Assembly: GCA_035236585.1 (NCBI GenBank)
Contig: CP141132.1
Span: 18,141,945-18,205,944 of the forward strand
DNA length: 64,000 bases
Reading direction: 5' to 3'
Source: Warburgia ugandensis
Lineage: Eukaryota; Streptophyta; Magnoliopsida; Canellales; Canellaceae
The notes beneath the pieces were generated by a model, which saw nothing but the letters and a program-made list of their open reading frames with translations, did no database searches and was not told the origin of the DNA. Below are positions 24,520 through 36,596 of this stretch, piece after piece. The number at the start of each line of letters is the position of its first letter. The first letter of the stretch is position 1. Both the position numbers and the translations under genes were made by a program.

Positions 24520-26130
24520 TTTCAAAACATTGAAGACAATGTTTATTTCAGGTTGGAGATGTAGATACTCATGAGATTTCTAACTTTCCTTGTGTTTTTT
24601 AATATTCAGCTAAATTTTTGAACTTTAGCTTAATAAGAGAGTTATATACAATTAGTTCACTATTTTATTCTTTTTCTAAAGTATCTCATGAAAAATTAAA
24701 CTTGGAACATTAATTGAACAAAATAGCTATATATAGTTTAGGCTGAAGAGAAAATATAACTTAGAGATCCTGAAGAACATCTGTAGAGACTTATAATCCA
24801 AGTGAGTTTTGAACCATTCTTCTTTTAAGGGTTGTACATAAATTCAAAATTTTATTCAGTGGACAATTAAGTCTTAGTTGATCTAATTATTCTTCATCTT
24901 AGTCAACTATTGAGAAAATATAAAAGACTATAGTATATATCACTCAAAGTTTATGATCAATTTTTGAGCCATATGAAACCTAGGAAAGGATAAAGTCCAT
25001 CTTTGGAAGACCCAAAGACTTTAGCCTTCCCTATGTTTTTTTCCGTTAGTTAGCCCATTGAGCCTTTTCTTTGCTAGCCACAGTAACTAATACCTATATT
25101 GAACTCCTATAATATATCCATTAACAATATGTTTGGAAATATGTTGAGAAGATTGAAGAACATCTTGAGAAAAAGCATGAAAATTGCAATTGAAGAGATA
25201 AACATCAAAAAGGGTGAAAAAGAAGCAAAAGTTCAAAAAATGCTACAAAAAAGTCAAGTCAAGTGAAAAATAAAAAATAATATATATATATATATATATA
25301 TCTAGTGAAAAAGAAGAATGTTCACTCTTGCAATGAAAAATGAAAAAGTTGTGAATACACTGATAGAAGACCTTTACATATTTTGCAAACAACTTTTGTT
25401 TACCTTTATATCCATTCTTTAGATAACTCGTACCTAAGCCAACGTTTTGTCCTAATAAAAGTCCTAACTTGATCTTAGGAGAAATATGGCTTGGATATGG
25501 TAATAAATGAATAGGTAATTTGGTAAAGTGTGACATTCTTAGTAGTTGACATCCTTTCATAAGACCATTATTATCATTCTTTCTAAGTTATTGTTCTTTT
25601 GTATGAAATATGTAAGACTTTTGGATTTGATTAACAATATTCTACTGACATTTTAATGAGAGTTTTAAACCTTTCCGAGTGACAAGTGTATCCTATGAGA
25701 ATTGAAGTCAAAGCATACATTTGGCTGAAAATTTAGGTTATATTTGACTTAGAGACTATAATTATATATCAGCTATAGCACAATCATCTTCTGAGGTTTA
25801 ATAAAATAATGAGATATCTTTAGCATAGGAGTAGAATTTTGAACCTTTTGGTTCATCTTTAGTAGCAAGCAAGAGTTAGAAATTAGGATGAGCTAAATAA
25901 AGGAAATCTTTCTTATATGAATAAAGGACTTTAACAAAAATTTTGAGAAATTTGTGGGTATATTCACTACAAGCCCTCAGAAGGCCTAACTAGTCCACTA
26001 AGGGTAACCTAATCATTCAAGGGCTCATAGCATGTGCTAAATACAATCGTGAGTACCTACAAAAGTGGCACCTTGTATTTGGTTTTGTAAAATAAATTTT
26101 CACATGTTTTCCTCGGGACTAGTAAAATGC
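24520..26130 (+). other. 3' non-coding region conserved with the Athila element
   Basis: It starts at the box AACATTGAAGACAATG and GGTTGGAGATG, a form of the GAGGACAATG...GTTTGGGGGTG box common in Athila-group elements. It aligns at many points with 57350-55600 read on the minus strand. For example, GACCTTTACATATTTTGCAA and CCTAACTTGATCTTAGGAG near 25366 and 25460 compare with GATCTTTACACATTCTTCAA and CCTAACTTGATCTTCAGAA. A TA microsatellite lies near 25276-25301. No frame is conserved between the two copies. Confidence 0.8.
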
Positions 26131-26142
26131 TGGTTGGGGGTG
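26131..26142 (+). other. Polypurine tract of the Athila/Tat-like element
   Basis: GGTTGGGGGTGTG-type purine-rich sequence sits directly before the right LTR start TGATGAG. It would prime plus-strand DNA synthesis during reverse transcription. Confidence 0.8.
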
Positions 26143-28837
26143 TGATGAGTGTCTAATTTTAACATAAAAACCACCCAATTAGTTAACCATGTGTTACAAC
26201 TTATAGGGGTAAAAAAGGTTTTTAAACCAAAATTCATAACACATGCATTTTTTACCTAATAAGCCAAAAGTTTGATATTTTGTAGGTCTAGAGGCTAATT
26301 CGAGATAAGTATGTGATTAATCATATTTTTAGGATTTAATTAGAAATTTTCTTTTGTAGGAAGAGAGATGATGATCTGACAGTCTAGATCGATCAGGATG
26401 AAATTGAATATCTACATCATAAGATCAAGTCAAAGCCTCAAATCATCAATCCAACATGAAAATAAAGGTCAAGATCATCTTGTGGACTAGCAATGGATGC
26501 TATTAAATAAACTAAAGGTGGCCAAAGTGGGCCCATGAAGTAAGCCATGCATTCCCGCCACCTTTGCATGGGTTGCATGTAAGCCACTAAGCCATATTCA
26601 AGGAATGGACAGAGGTAATAAGTTAAAGAGCTAAGCTAACCACCACGTCAAGCCAAGGAAGCTTCCAAAGCCAGCCATGAAGCCTACCCAATGGTGTCTT
26701 CAAAGATAGCCATCTAAACCATTAAGCTAAGCTAAATGGAAGGCTAGGATTGGAGGAAAATCAAGAGGATTATCTATTAGATTCTAAGGGATATTTTGAA
26801 TGAAATCAAGGAAAAATTCATTAGGATAAGTTGGCATGTGGACCAATAGGAAGAGACCCTTCTATTTTTCATGTTTTTCCCACCTTTTTATCACTTTTCA
26901 CCTCATCACCAAGTAGCACCACGAATTTGAATTTCCATTCAAGAATCCTACCATTCAAAGACTCCTCCACCTTCCTAAACTCTCATCTCAACCATCCAAC
27001 CAATCCCCACTTCCTAGGAAATCACCTAGCCAATCATATTTTTCGACTTCATCTTACTTTCCCAAACTTTTCCTACTCATCTCTTTCCTTCCACCTTCCT
27101 CTCTCTTTCTTACCTCATACCATCCATCTAACTTTCTGATTTCAAGGGTTTCAATGAATTTTGAAGGGGGGAGACGTCCCTTCCTAAAAAAGTGGCATCT
27201 CCCACCTTGATTCTACTTAAAACTCTTATACATTTGCCCTAGGTCTATGCATCCTTAAACCTTAGATTTCATCCTTTTTCTCTCCACCATAAGATCACCT
27301 ATGAATTAAGATGTGAAGTTCCCAAAATCAAATAAAGAGGTGGAAAAAATAAAAAATAAAATGGAAAAGAACAATTATGAAAGGCGAGAATGCACTCTCC
27401 TTGGAACGAGGCGTCTTCACCCCTTCCACCCTCCAAGCACTTCAACGTTTTCTCCTTTGTGCATTCCACCTTCTCCACCCTTCCATGCCTCCGTCTTGAA
27501 GGTATGAATTTTTCCTTGTTTGTTCCAGCCCTGGGTTTCTTCCTTTGAGTTGTTTTCCTTGCCTTGATTTCAAGAAGATTAAGTTAGTACACTATTTTCC
27601 ACTTTGCTTTTCTTTGCTTTCACTTTATCTTTCTTTGTTTTTCCCTTAAGATCTTACTACTATTTTCTTGTTCCTTTATGAAGGATCCAAGATTTTTCTT
27701 CATTGGTAGTGACAGCCAAGATAAGAGGAAACTTGGATCATTGATCTTCCTCTTTGATTCACAACTTGTTACTTCTTTAGATCCATTTTGTTAAGAGTTA
27801 TCTCTCATGCATAATTGAACACATCTAGCATTTTTTGCCTTAGATTATTTCTAGGGATCTCTTGGCATTCCAATATACTTTATTTACAAGCATGAGAGTA
27901 TGTTGAATTGGATATTTAGAGTAGATTTCAAGTTCTTGAATTGAATGCAGCTTCCAGCATTATGTATGTGTTTTATGCATTCAACTTTTTGGATGTAATT
28001 GATACTGTTTCAATGAAATTACTTGAATTTCTTGTTTACACTTGTTTCTAGTAGTGAAGAACTATTGAATTGAATGTTTTAATGCATATAAATTCATGCT
28101 TTTATGTGTTGACTACTTGGAAATTGGAAACAGCATGGTTCTAGAATTTCTAGCAACATAAAAATATCACCTTGTTTATGCTAAATTCTTCACATTATAT
28201 ACTTCTAGTTTAAGTTATTCTTTAATAAATCAATTAATCTTTTAAGTTGTGTATTTAATTCTTAGTGTAGATTGCGTGATAGTTAGCTAGAGGTCCATTG
28301 ATTTCAATCTTAATTTACCCCATAAATCATTCGCTTAAATCCATGGTCCATTTGCATGGTTTTCATGGTGTTTTCCCTTTGAAAAATTGCTTAATTTAGA
28401 TTAGATTCTCATGCTCAAATTCTAGTTCTATTCATACATCCCATGTTAAATTAGTTTTGCATTGTAGTCCATGCATATTGTCATGATCATTCATACATCT
28501 TACTACTTTATTTCATGCATTCTTTTTAGTTTAATTCCATGCATACCACTTGTTTAGTTGTTTCCATAAGTATTACATGTTTTGATTTCTTAGTTAGATC
28601 ATTGTTTAGGTTTAGTTTGCATGTTAGGTAAGTTGAAAAAGTTTCCATGTTTAAAGTTCTAAATTTAGAAAGTTTCTAATTTCATGCATTTTTATTTCCA
28701 TCATTAGTTTAGGTTAAAATCTCATTATGTTGACTAGGTTAAGTAATTTAAAGTAGAGTCCACAAGTACCACATTCCTTCGATTGCATGTGGGATCAACC
28801 TACTCTGCTCTTGTGAGTTTTATTTAAAACAACAACA
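26143..28837 (+). mobile_element. Right LTR, 2695 bp
   Basis: It begins TGATGAGTGTCTAATTTT and ends AAAACAACAACA, followed by the TSD CATAT. It is homologous along most of its length to the LTR at 33935-36596. Shared landmarks include CCACCCAATTAGTTA versus CCACTCAATTCATTA, AATTCATAACACATGCATTT, GGTGGCATCTCC-like GTGGCGTCTC, and the GGGATCAACCT block near the end. Frames at 26831-27139 and 27313-27507 lie inside the LTR and are not genes. Confidence 0.92.
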
Positions 28838-28842
28838 CATAT
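28838..28842. repeat. Target-site duplication CATAT (right)
   Basis: It pairs with 21009-21013. Confidence 0.92.
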
Positions 28843-28887
28843 CTCCATATTTAGAAGGTCTTAACCCCATAAATCATTTAATTATCA
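28843..28887. repeat. Continuation of the 299-bp tandem repeat after the insertion
   Basis: CTCCATATTTAGAAGGTCTT and AACCCCATAAATCATTTAAT match the repeat at about 20414-20455. It ends at TTAATTAT, where unrelated LTR-like sequence begins. Confidence 0.88.
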
Positions 28888-29607
28888 CTAATTAGGGTTA
28901 ATTCTACTATTTTATAAGTCCATGGTACAAATGTAAATTATGCCAATTTTATCCCAGAAAGAGCAATTTCACATTCCAAGCTACATGATGGGTCACACAA
29001 GCCATAAATGAAGTCCTGGAGGTGTTGAAGTCAGAATGGCCAAAAACCTTACATACAACTCCAACTCAAATGAGAGTGAAAAGGTGACAATTTTCAAATT
29101 CAAGCACAATTGCATACATGTGACCACCTTTGGAAGCTTATGAAAGGTCTATTCACATATATCAAAATCATACACAATGAAAGCTTCTTAGAAGAAAAAG
29201 AAGATTGAGACCACATGATGACTTTTCACTTATTTTCTCTCTCCTACTCAACCAAAAGGATGAAGAATCAGAAACTAAGAATATGTATTATCCAAACAAG
29301 ACATTAAGGCACAAATGGTCTACAAGAGCACATGAAGATCAATAGGAATCAAGGCCATTCATCCTAGGGCAATCCAATCCAACTATTGAGAAGAAATGAA
29401 GTTTATAGTACGTTACATGCCATAAATGGATCTCATCCATTCAAGTAAGGGTAGGTATGATCTAAGGGCTAAGAATGAAGCATTGACAAGATCAAGAACC
29501 CTACCTACCTTTCCTATGTTGAAAAGTCAAACCAAAATCCTAAGGAAAAGGAAGATCTAAACCATCCATTCTCATCCAACCTTCATATCAACCTAGGGTT
29601 TCTAAAT

Positions 29608-29636
29608 CACACACGCACACGCACACACATGTGCAC
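29608..29636. repeat. CA/CG/TG alternating tract, 29 nt
   Basis: A perfect pyrimidine-purine alternation (CACACACGCACACGCACACA continuing to TGTGCAC). It is a short Z-DNA-prone tract in the LTR-like sequence. Confidence 0.9.
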
Positions 29637-30554
29637 TCCATACCCCACCCTCAGGACTTTTAAATATGAAAACCTTAAAATTTTACACCAATTTTTTTGT
29701 TTCTTTCATTCTTTTTCCCACCAGTTTCTTTTCCCACTTATTCCTTATCTTTTCATCCTTTTACCTTTACTTTTTACTTTTTATTTTCTTCCATTTTTCT
29801 CCCACTTTCATACTTTGAAAATCATGCTTCCCCCCTCTAATAACCACTTACCTATTTTGATTCAACTATTTCCCTTCACTCTTAAGTTGTCTCCTTGATT
29901 CTCCTTTTAATTCTCTCTTTTCCTTCATCTCTAAGTATTTTCCTTAATTAATCCTATTTCCTCTCCCACTTTATTCATTTCCATTCTCATCACCCATGTT
30001 CCAATTTGAATTCCACTCCCCCTCTCCAACACCCCATCTAGCCTTTGCTTTGGTTCTAATTAAAATGGCTTGGTCTTTATCCTTGAATTCCCTTAACCCC
30101 TATGATAGAAATCTATGTATAGATGTGTTATGAATAGGGTTTAAATCTTTCAACTTTTCCTTGAGTGCATAGCCAAATCAAATGAGAAACAGAGGGAGGG
30201 AGATTGCCATCACTTAAGCTCCCTTCAAGCTTCCAAGATTAAATTCCTTAGAGAGAAAGGTAGGGTCTCAACCTATGTTCAACTTCTTTCTTTCTCTTAG
30301 ACCTCCCTTCCCTTACATGCATACGTGTTAGCTTATTCATGCTTATCCATGCATCTTTCATGTAGTTACACTTATGGTTTTTAGTATAGTTTTCCTTAAG
30401 CTTTACATTTTAATTCCTTACTTTTCCATGCATGTAGTTCATGTAACGTTTCCCATTAATTTGACCTTGTAGATATAGGTTTTAGCACAATTTCTCATTT
30501 AGAATTAGGCATCGTAGTTGCCTTTAGTGTAAGCATTCTACTTTCCATTTAGAA

Positions 30555-30592
30555 ACATGCGCGCGCGTGCGCGCACACACACACACACACAC
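30555..30592. repeat. Alternating purine-pyrimidine tract, GCGCGCG then (AC)n
   Basis: 38 nt of uninterrupted alternation: ACATGCGCGCGCGTGCGCGC followed by (AC) units to 30592. The CG-rich half is the type of sequence most prone to form Z-DNA. Confidence 0.95.
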
Positions 30593-31348
30593 TTTCCATT
30601 TCCTAAGTTACACACATGGATCTTTCCATGCATCTCCCAAGGTTTCCTACACTTTTCTTCTTTCACACAACTGTTTCCATGTTTCCTTATCTTCCCACTT
30701 TCTATTTCCATGTTTTGCACACCCACTTTCTAATTTAAGGTTGCATGCATTATCCATATTAGTTAGTGTTCATTCATCATTCCTCTTTCTTTATTTCTAA
30801 TTTCTTTTTATGGAGTTGGACTAAGAAAAAGGAAAGGATTCATAGAAATATAAAAACTTCTAATTTCTAGTTTGTGTAGTTTTAGAAAGTTACTTTAATG
30901 TATAATTAGCTTTAGTTTAGATAGTTTCTTTAATTTTTAGTTATAGTTTCCTTAGTTATGACTTAGAATGTTTCCTTTTATTGTTAGTTATAATTTTACA
31001 AAGTTTCCTAGTTTATTTCCTTTCTTATTTAGATAGTCTTTTAGTTCTTTAATAACTTGCTTTAATTTATGGTTACTTTTTAATTGTTAAGATAATTTAG
31101 TTTAGATGTTTCCTTTTTAGTTAATTGTTTTCTTTTAAGTTAGTTGTTTATTTTATGTCCTTACTTTACTTGTCTTTTAGTTAGAATTTCTTCTATTTTG
31201 AATGATTGGCTAGGTTAGAGTAAGACAATCTAAATTCTAACTAACTCTCATTTATCAAAGAGTATTCATGGGATTGTCCAATATTTGTCATTTCTATACT
31301 CCAATAGAGCCATGCACTTGTAATGGTTTACCATTAGTCACATATTTA

Positions 31349-31423
31349 GGATTACATATAGGATAGTTTCCATTTTAGCATCATAGATATAGGATTGCAT
31401 ATAGGATAGTTTCCATCTTAGCA
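31349..31423. repeat. Tandem duplication of about 37 bp
   Basis: TAGGATTACATATAGGATAG with TTTCCATTTTAGCATCATAG is followed by a second copy, TAGGATTGCATATAGGATAG with TTTCCATCTTAGCATAC. Confidence 0.88.
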
Positions 31424-31745
31424 TACTTTCCTTATTCCTGAAGAAATTGAGACTTTCCTTTTTCTTTTTATACAGGAATTTGGACATGAATAAAGATTTG
31501 GAGGAAGACCTTAGGATAGTTTTTAATTATATTTTTATTTGAGTGAAATGTAGTGAGAATGAAGTTGTATTTTTTTATACATAATTCATCCATTTAAACT
31601 AAGGGTTATAATAATACAGGTCAAGGGTGGGCCATGCTAACCTAAAAGAGGAGGTGGCCCCTTGTATGAGAAGACTATTTCCAAGACGTCATTGTAAGGC
31701 TATTCCTCCATTCTTTCAAGTTCCTAGATTAGTTTGCATCGATAG

Positions 31746-33934
31746 AAAATCATTACTAAATAGTAAATAGATGAGAAGCAATAAAATCATAAATTGCTTA
31801 AACACATCAATATGTCTCATTATATATATATATATATATATATATCATCGAAGTAACCTCTTATTGAAGGTCTCCCGTGTGTAAACCACTCAAAATCTAG
31901 GCCATTTGGTCATGAAAACTCATTGTTGACCTAAAATCTCAAGGTGCCATGGACTTGTTGCGCTATTATGCTATAGACATCGAGTCTCAAATCTCAAAAA
32001 TAATGGACCCATCTTCGCAGCAGGAAAGATCGCATCGTGTCTGAGCTACCTACCAATACTAGAAAGGGAGAATACACCACCATTGTGCACACGAGAAACA
32101 CAATTAGTAGGCCATTACCCATGAGCTCATTGTAACCTGATTCAGCCTATCGTGTATAGGTATCAAATATATGAAGTTTCTTATGGAGGATGATTAATCC
32201 ACAAACACTCTTAGCACATCTTCCATTGAGTCATATACTCGTCATAACATAATATAGCAAGGCACCTTTCATGTGCCTCCATGACTTATAAATCAATTGC
32301 AAATCTTGCATCGATGAAGTCATGCAAGTCAAATCTCATGGCAGTACAAAGTCATACAAGTCAAATCTCAAAAGTTACATAAGTCACATTTTAACTATTT
32401 TCAAACATGAAGAAATAGTTTTTAGTACTTTTCATATTTTACGAAAAGTACACTGATGTTAAAACTATCTACCTCTTTTGGCCTTATTCTCAATTCACAT
32501 ATGTCCCTCCTTTAGTTCGATTTATTGATTAACCTAAAGAAATATTTTGATATCCCAATTCTCTCATCAATGTTGAATAATGGGTCAACCATTAAAATAT
32601 AATTCCTTTTCCCAAATTTTATATAAAAAAATTTCAAATCAGACTCCTATATATTGGGCTTTTTTAGCCACAAAGCTGTTCACAAAGGGTTTGAAAAGTG
32701 CAATATATTGATTTGATCATAGATTAAGTTACCAAATCTTGAATTTCAATCATATATCAACAAGATAACTATTAATTGTTTACTGGGCATGTAGATCCAC
32801 ACTGTTGGTTTTTTATCAATGACCTAGATCGTCGCATGCTTTAAGGATCACATATCCATGTAATTAAGGACTTTTGGACTATGAATCAATGTTCCTAAGC
32901 ATAGACCAATGATTTAGCATGGTTTTGAATGGTTAGACCATATGAATTTCATGCCATTGACCAGGATCAAATTAGATCTAATATTTGAATGGTCGAATGA
33001 CCACTGATATGACTCTAGTACATACATTTGTGTAGATTAGGGAAACATGAACCCAAATATGTAATTTTTAGTTCACAGGTCTTGCTAGAGATGGCCACTC
33101 GTCGCTAACAACTGTATACACAGAGTAAAAAATGCTAAAAATTGAAAAAATAACTTTTGGGTAATTTAGATAAATGGTTTACCTTCATTCCCATGAACTT
33201 TGGAGAAAATTTAGTGTCATTTAAAGTCAAAAACTGAAGAAAAAATTCATCAAACTATTAACATCGCTGGGGTTACTGTTTTCACAATTGTGGTGTTGTT
33301 TCTTCACTGATCATCATGATTTTTCTTGGGTTTGGTTGTTTTGATGTGAGGAAGGTGGTGAATGGCTCAATCTTCAATCCAAGGTATCACACACCTAGCT
33401 CTACTTTGAATCAGATTGTGCCCCTTTGTTTTTTGTCTCCTTCACCAATGTTCTTTGTCAGTGAAACTAATGGTGAGATTCCTTCCTTCCTCCTCTCCTT
33501 TTCTTCTGTTATCCTTCCCTTTCCTCTTATTCCACTTCTTTCTTCTTCTATCCTTTTGTTTTTCTCTTCTTCATCAGTCATAACAGGGAGTGGAGCTCCA
33601 TGTGTGGATGACCCCCCACATGTCAAGCTCCTTTCATTTAGCTATTTAGAAATAAGGTAGGGAAAGGGGTAGTCGTCTAAAATTCGAATGCCTTATTCAA
33701 TTGTGAAATTTTGGGGTTTTTATATCTCAAACTCCGTTCCATGCTTTCTTAGTATCATTGGAAAGCTCACATTATGTACATTGTAAATTTTTAGGTTTCC
33801 AAGTCTAATTTTGAGTTTTAAAAAAATTTAATTGCTCAAAAGTGAAATTTTAATAGAATGCAATTCCTCATTTCATTCTAATAATAACATATGATAAAAA
33901 TATATGAAATTAAATAAAAAATTAGGATTTTTAC
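31746..33934 (-). mobile_element. Gypsy LTR family D, minus strand, 3'-truncated
   Basis: Read on the minus strand, it begins next to 33934 with GTAAAAATCCTAATTTTTTA. This resembles the LTR start of element C at 45964 (TGTAATGACCCTGATTTTTT), and the resemblance continues for about 230 bp. From about 32930 to 31746 it is homologous to 58265-59655 on the plus strand, for example ACAATTAATAGTTATCTTGT versus ACAATTAATAGTTGTCTTAT. Homology stops at 31746, so the LTR 3' third is missing. The frames at 33316-33660 and 33411-33626 lie inside this LTR. A 26-bp TA microsatellite is at 31820-31845. Confidence 0.78.
31820..31845. repeat. (TA)13 microsatellite
   Basis: Uninterrupted TA run inside the family D LTR. 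The corresponding place in the other copy (near 59572) has only a short CTATATATG. Confidence 0.95.
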
Positions 33935-36596
33935 TGATAAGTTGTTAATTTTATATAAAACCACTCAATTCATTACCAATGTTTTACAACTTATAGGGTA
34001 AATTAAGTTTTTAGACCAAAATTCATAACACATGCATTTTTTTACCTAATGAAGTAAAAGTTTATTATTTTGTAGGTCTAGAAGCTAATCCAAATTAAGT
34101 ATGTGGTAAATCATATTTTTCTAGGATTTAATTAGGATTTTTCACTTTTTGTAGGAAGTAAGATGGTGAGCCAATGACCGAATCAATCGAGATGAAATTG
34201 AAGATCAAGATCAAAAGATTAAGTCAAAGTCTAAAAGTATTAATCCAAAATAAACCAAAGGGCAAGATCATCTTGTGGACTAGTAATAGATGTGATTAAA
34301 GGAGCTAAAGATGGCCAAAGTGGACCCATGAAGTAAGCCATGCATTCCCACCACCTTTACATGGAAGCCACCTAAGCCACTTTAACCATATAAGCCATAA
34401 GAGAAGGTGACAAGCTAAGGCATTCAAGCCAAACCATACAAGCCAGTCAAGCCAAGGGTTGAAGCTAAGAAAGCTTCCTAAGCCAGCCATGAGGTTTAGC
34501 TAATAGAGGCTTCAAAGTTAGTCATCTAAGCCATTAAGCTAAGCTAAATGGAAGGCTAGCATTGGAGGAGATTCAAGAGAGTTATCTATGAGATGTTTTG
34601 AAGATAATTAAGGAAAATCTATTGGAATAAGATGGCATGTGGACCAATGGGATAAGAACATTCAATTTTTAGTGTTTTTCTCACTATTCCCCATTTTTTC
34701 CTTATTTTTCACCTAACCCTTAAGATGCACTACGAATTTCCAAAACTCTATCTCATTTCACCTCTTAGGAAATTTTCTAACCAACTAAATCTCTCCAGCT
34801 AACACCTTCCACCTCTTTCCCAACCAATCCCACCCACTTACCTGCTTCAAGGAAGCTTCAACATCTTTGGAAGGGGGAAGATGCCCTTTCCTAAAAAGGT
34901 GGCGTCTCTACCTACTCCCCTCCTTAAGGCAGCCACCTCCCTCCACTCACTTTTCTATTTGATATCCTAACGTTTTCCCACCCTAGCCATTCCATTTGAC
35001 TCCCCACCATACCTTAGTAATTGGATATCCTAGGAAAAATAGGAGAAGACTTATAAAAACCAGCCCAAACTTAAGCAAAAGACATTCTTTTTCCCACTTA
35101 GGAAAAGACCCCTCCTCTATTAGAGAGGAGTATGCCATCTTTCTAGCTTCCCTCTTTCTCTTTTCTTGCTTTAGAATTCCACTCCTTAGGTGCTTCCACT
35201 CTTTGCCTAGGGTGTGAGGCATCTTTCCAAAGTGCTCCACGCCTGGTTTTTATGGTTGTTGGTTGATGTTTCAAAGCTAGTTCATCTTTCCTTAACTATG
35301 ATTTACCTTAGTTCCTTTCATGCTAGCTTTTCCCTTTGTTCTCTTTTGTTTTTGCTTGCTTTAAAACTAAGATTCAGGGGATGGTTTTCCCTTAGAGTGA
35401 CAGCCAAGGGAAGTCATCTTGAATCTAGTTTCCCATTCTCCTTCCATTGTCTTTTTTATTATCTTTTAGCCCTCTTGATTTCCAGCTTTGTTTGATTAAG
35501 TTCCATTGATTGTTGCCTTAGTTTTTCATAGGTTTTTCCCTTGATTTGAAGAATATTTGTTCATGAGTGAATGTTGGAACAATTGAAGAAGAATTTGGCT
35601 TGTAATTAAGGATTATTAAGATTGAGTGAACATCATTGTAATAGAATATAAATTTCAGATTTGGATTACATGTATGGGGTATATGTTGATGACTTTTTTG
35701 AAGGTGATTCAATTAAGTTAGTTGGAATTTTCAATTCATGTTTGTGTCCAGAAGTTAATTATCTTTGTTATTGAATGTTTGATTACATTAGAAGTGATTA
35801 ATTCTATGTTTTACATGTTCTATTCATGGGTGTTTTAATTATCATGCTGCTGGAATTTCTTTGCATGAATGGTTTATATTAATTTCCAACACCATGCAAT
35901 CATGTTAACTTGATTTTTCAAGAGACCACATAGATTGTTAGGTTTCCAAAGTAGTTGATTAAATCCAGTCCTATCCAATGAATCATGCATACCATTTCAT
36001 GGTTACATGCATGATGCTTGGGTAGGTTTTCCTTTCATTATTTGTTAGTGGTAACTTTTCCTTTTATTTCTCTTGTTTAGTTGTACTTAGATTCCATTAG
36101 TTTGATTCTTAATTAGTTTGAAAAGTAATTAATTTTTTCACACTTGTTCAAATAGTTGATTTGGTTGCTTACTTTTCTTAGTTTGCATGATTAGGAAAGT
36201 AGTTTGTCAAAGCATGTTTTCCTTAGATTAGTTGTTAATTTCATGATTAGGAAAGTTAGTTTAGGAAAGTTGATAAATTGCATTTCAAGAAACCTTCAAT
36301 TAGGAAAGTTTTTAATTAGGAAAGTCATAAAATTAGAAGTTTTAATTTTAGAAAGTGCATGTTTTAGGAAAGTTTTCAATTTAGCATGTTTCTTGTTTTT
36401 TCTTAGTTTCCAATTTCATGTGTTAATTTTCGTTCTTAGTTTAGGTCAAATATCTCTTGAATTTTGGCCAGATTAGATAGTTTAAAGTAGGGAACACTAC
36501 CATCACATTAGTTCAACTCCTTGTGGGATCGACCTCATTGGTGTGTTATATTGCAAACAATTTGTGCACTTGCGAGTTTTATTTAAAGTAACAATA
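33935..36596 (+). mobile_element. Athila/Tat-family LTR, about 2.66 kb
   Basis: It starts TGATAAGTTGTTAATTTTAT and ends AAAGTAACAATA, and is homologous to the LTR at 26143-28837 over most of its length. No PBS follows (GTTTAATTGATATT instead), and no polypurine tract precedes it. Flanks TTTAC and GTTTA do not form a duplication. It is a solo LTR that lost its duplication, or one end of a recombined element. Frames at 34983-35240, 35214-35495 and 36204-36476 are internal to it. Confidence 0.85.
36190..36385. repeat. Short-motif cluster TTAGGAAAGT
   Basis: TTAGGAAAGT or one-base variants occur about six times in under 200 bp near the LTR 3' end, at irregular spacing. The related LTRs have fewer and more diverged copies. 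Confidence 0.75.

Larger units (their letters stand above)
21014..28837 (+). mobile_element. Athila/Tat-like non-autonomous LTR retrotransposon with unequal LTRs
   Basis: The element is bounded by TSD CATAT. The left LTR is 21014-21412 and the right LTR 26143-28837. A PBS-like site (21419-21436) and a polypurine tract (26131-26142) sit at the expected places. The internal 4.7 kb holds a broken gag-like frame but no recognisable protease, reverse transcriptase or integrase. Its 3' non-coding part is homologous to that of the Athila element at 48700-58255, minus strand. It therefore looks like a derivative mobilised by enzymes of that lineage. Stops in the gag-like frame and a large deletion in the left LTR show it is inactive. 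Confidence 0.9.
28888..31745 (+). mobile_element. Athila/Tat-type LTR and leader, truncated
   Basis: Probable LTR up to about 31340, ending with a block like that of other Athila/Tat LTRs (GGGATTGTCC..., then GCCATGCACTTGTAATGG). A leader follows with a TTTATACAGGAATTTGGACA segment near 31470. Next, TATAATAATACAGGTCAAGG and GGTGGCCC near 31610-31660 correspond to the leader of the element at 21014 (TAATAATACAAGG, GGTGGCCCACACTT near 21735). It is cut off at 31745, where the minus-strand family D LTR begins. No coding domain remains. The frame at 29629-29898 is T-rich LTR sequence. Confidence 0.55.
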
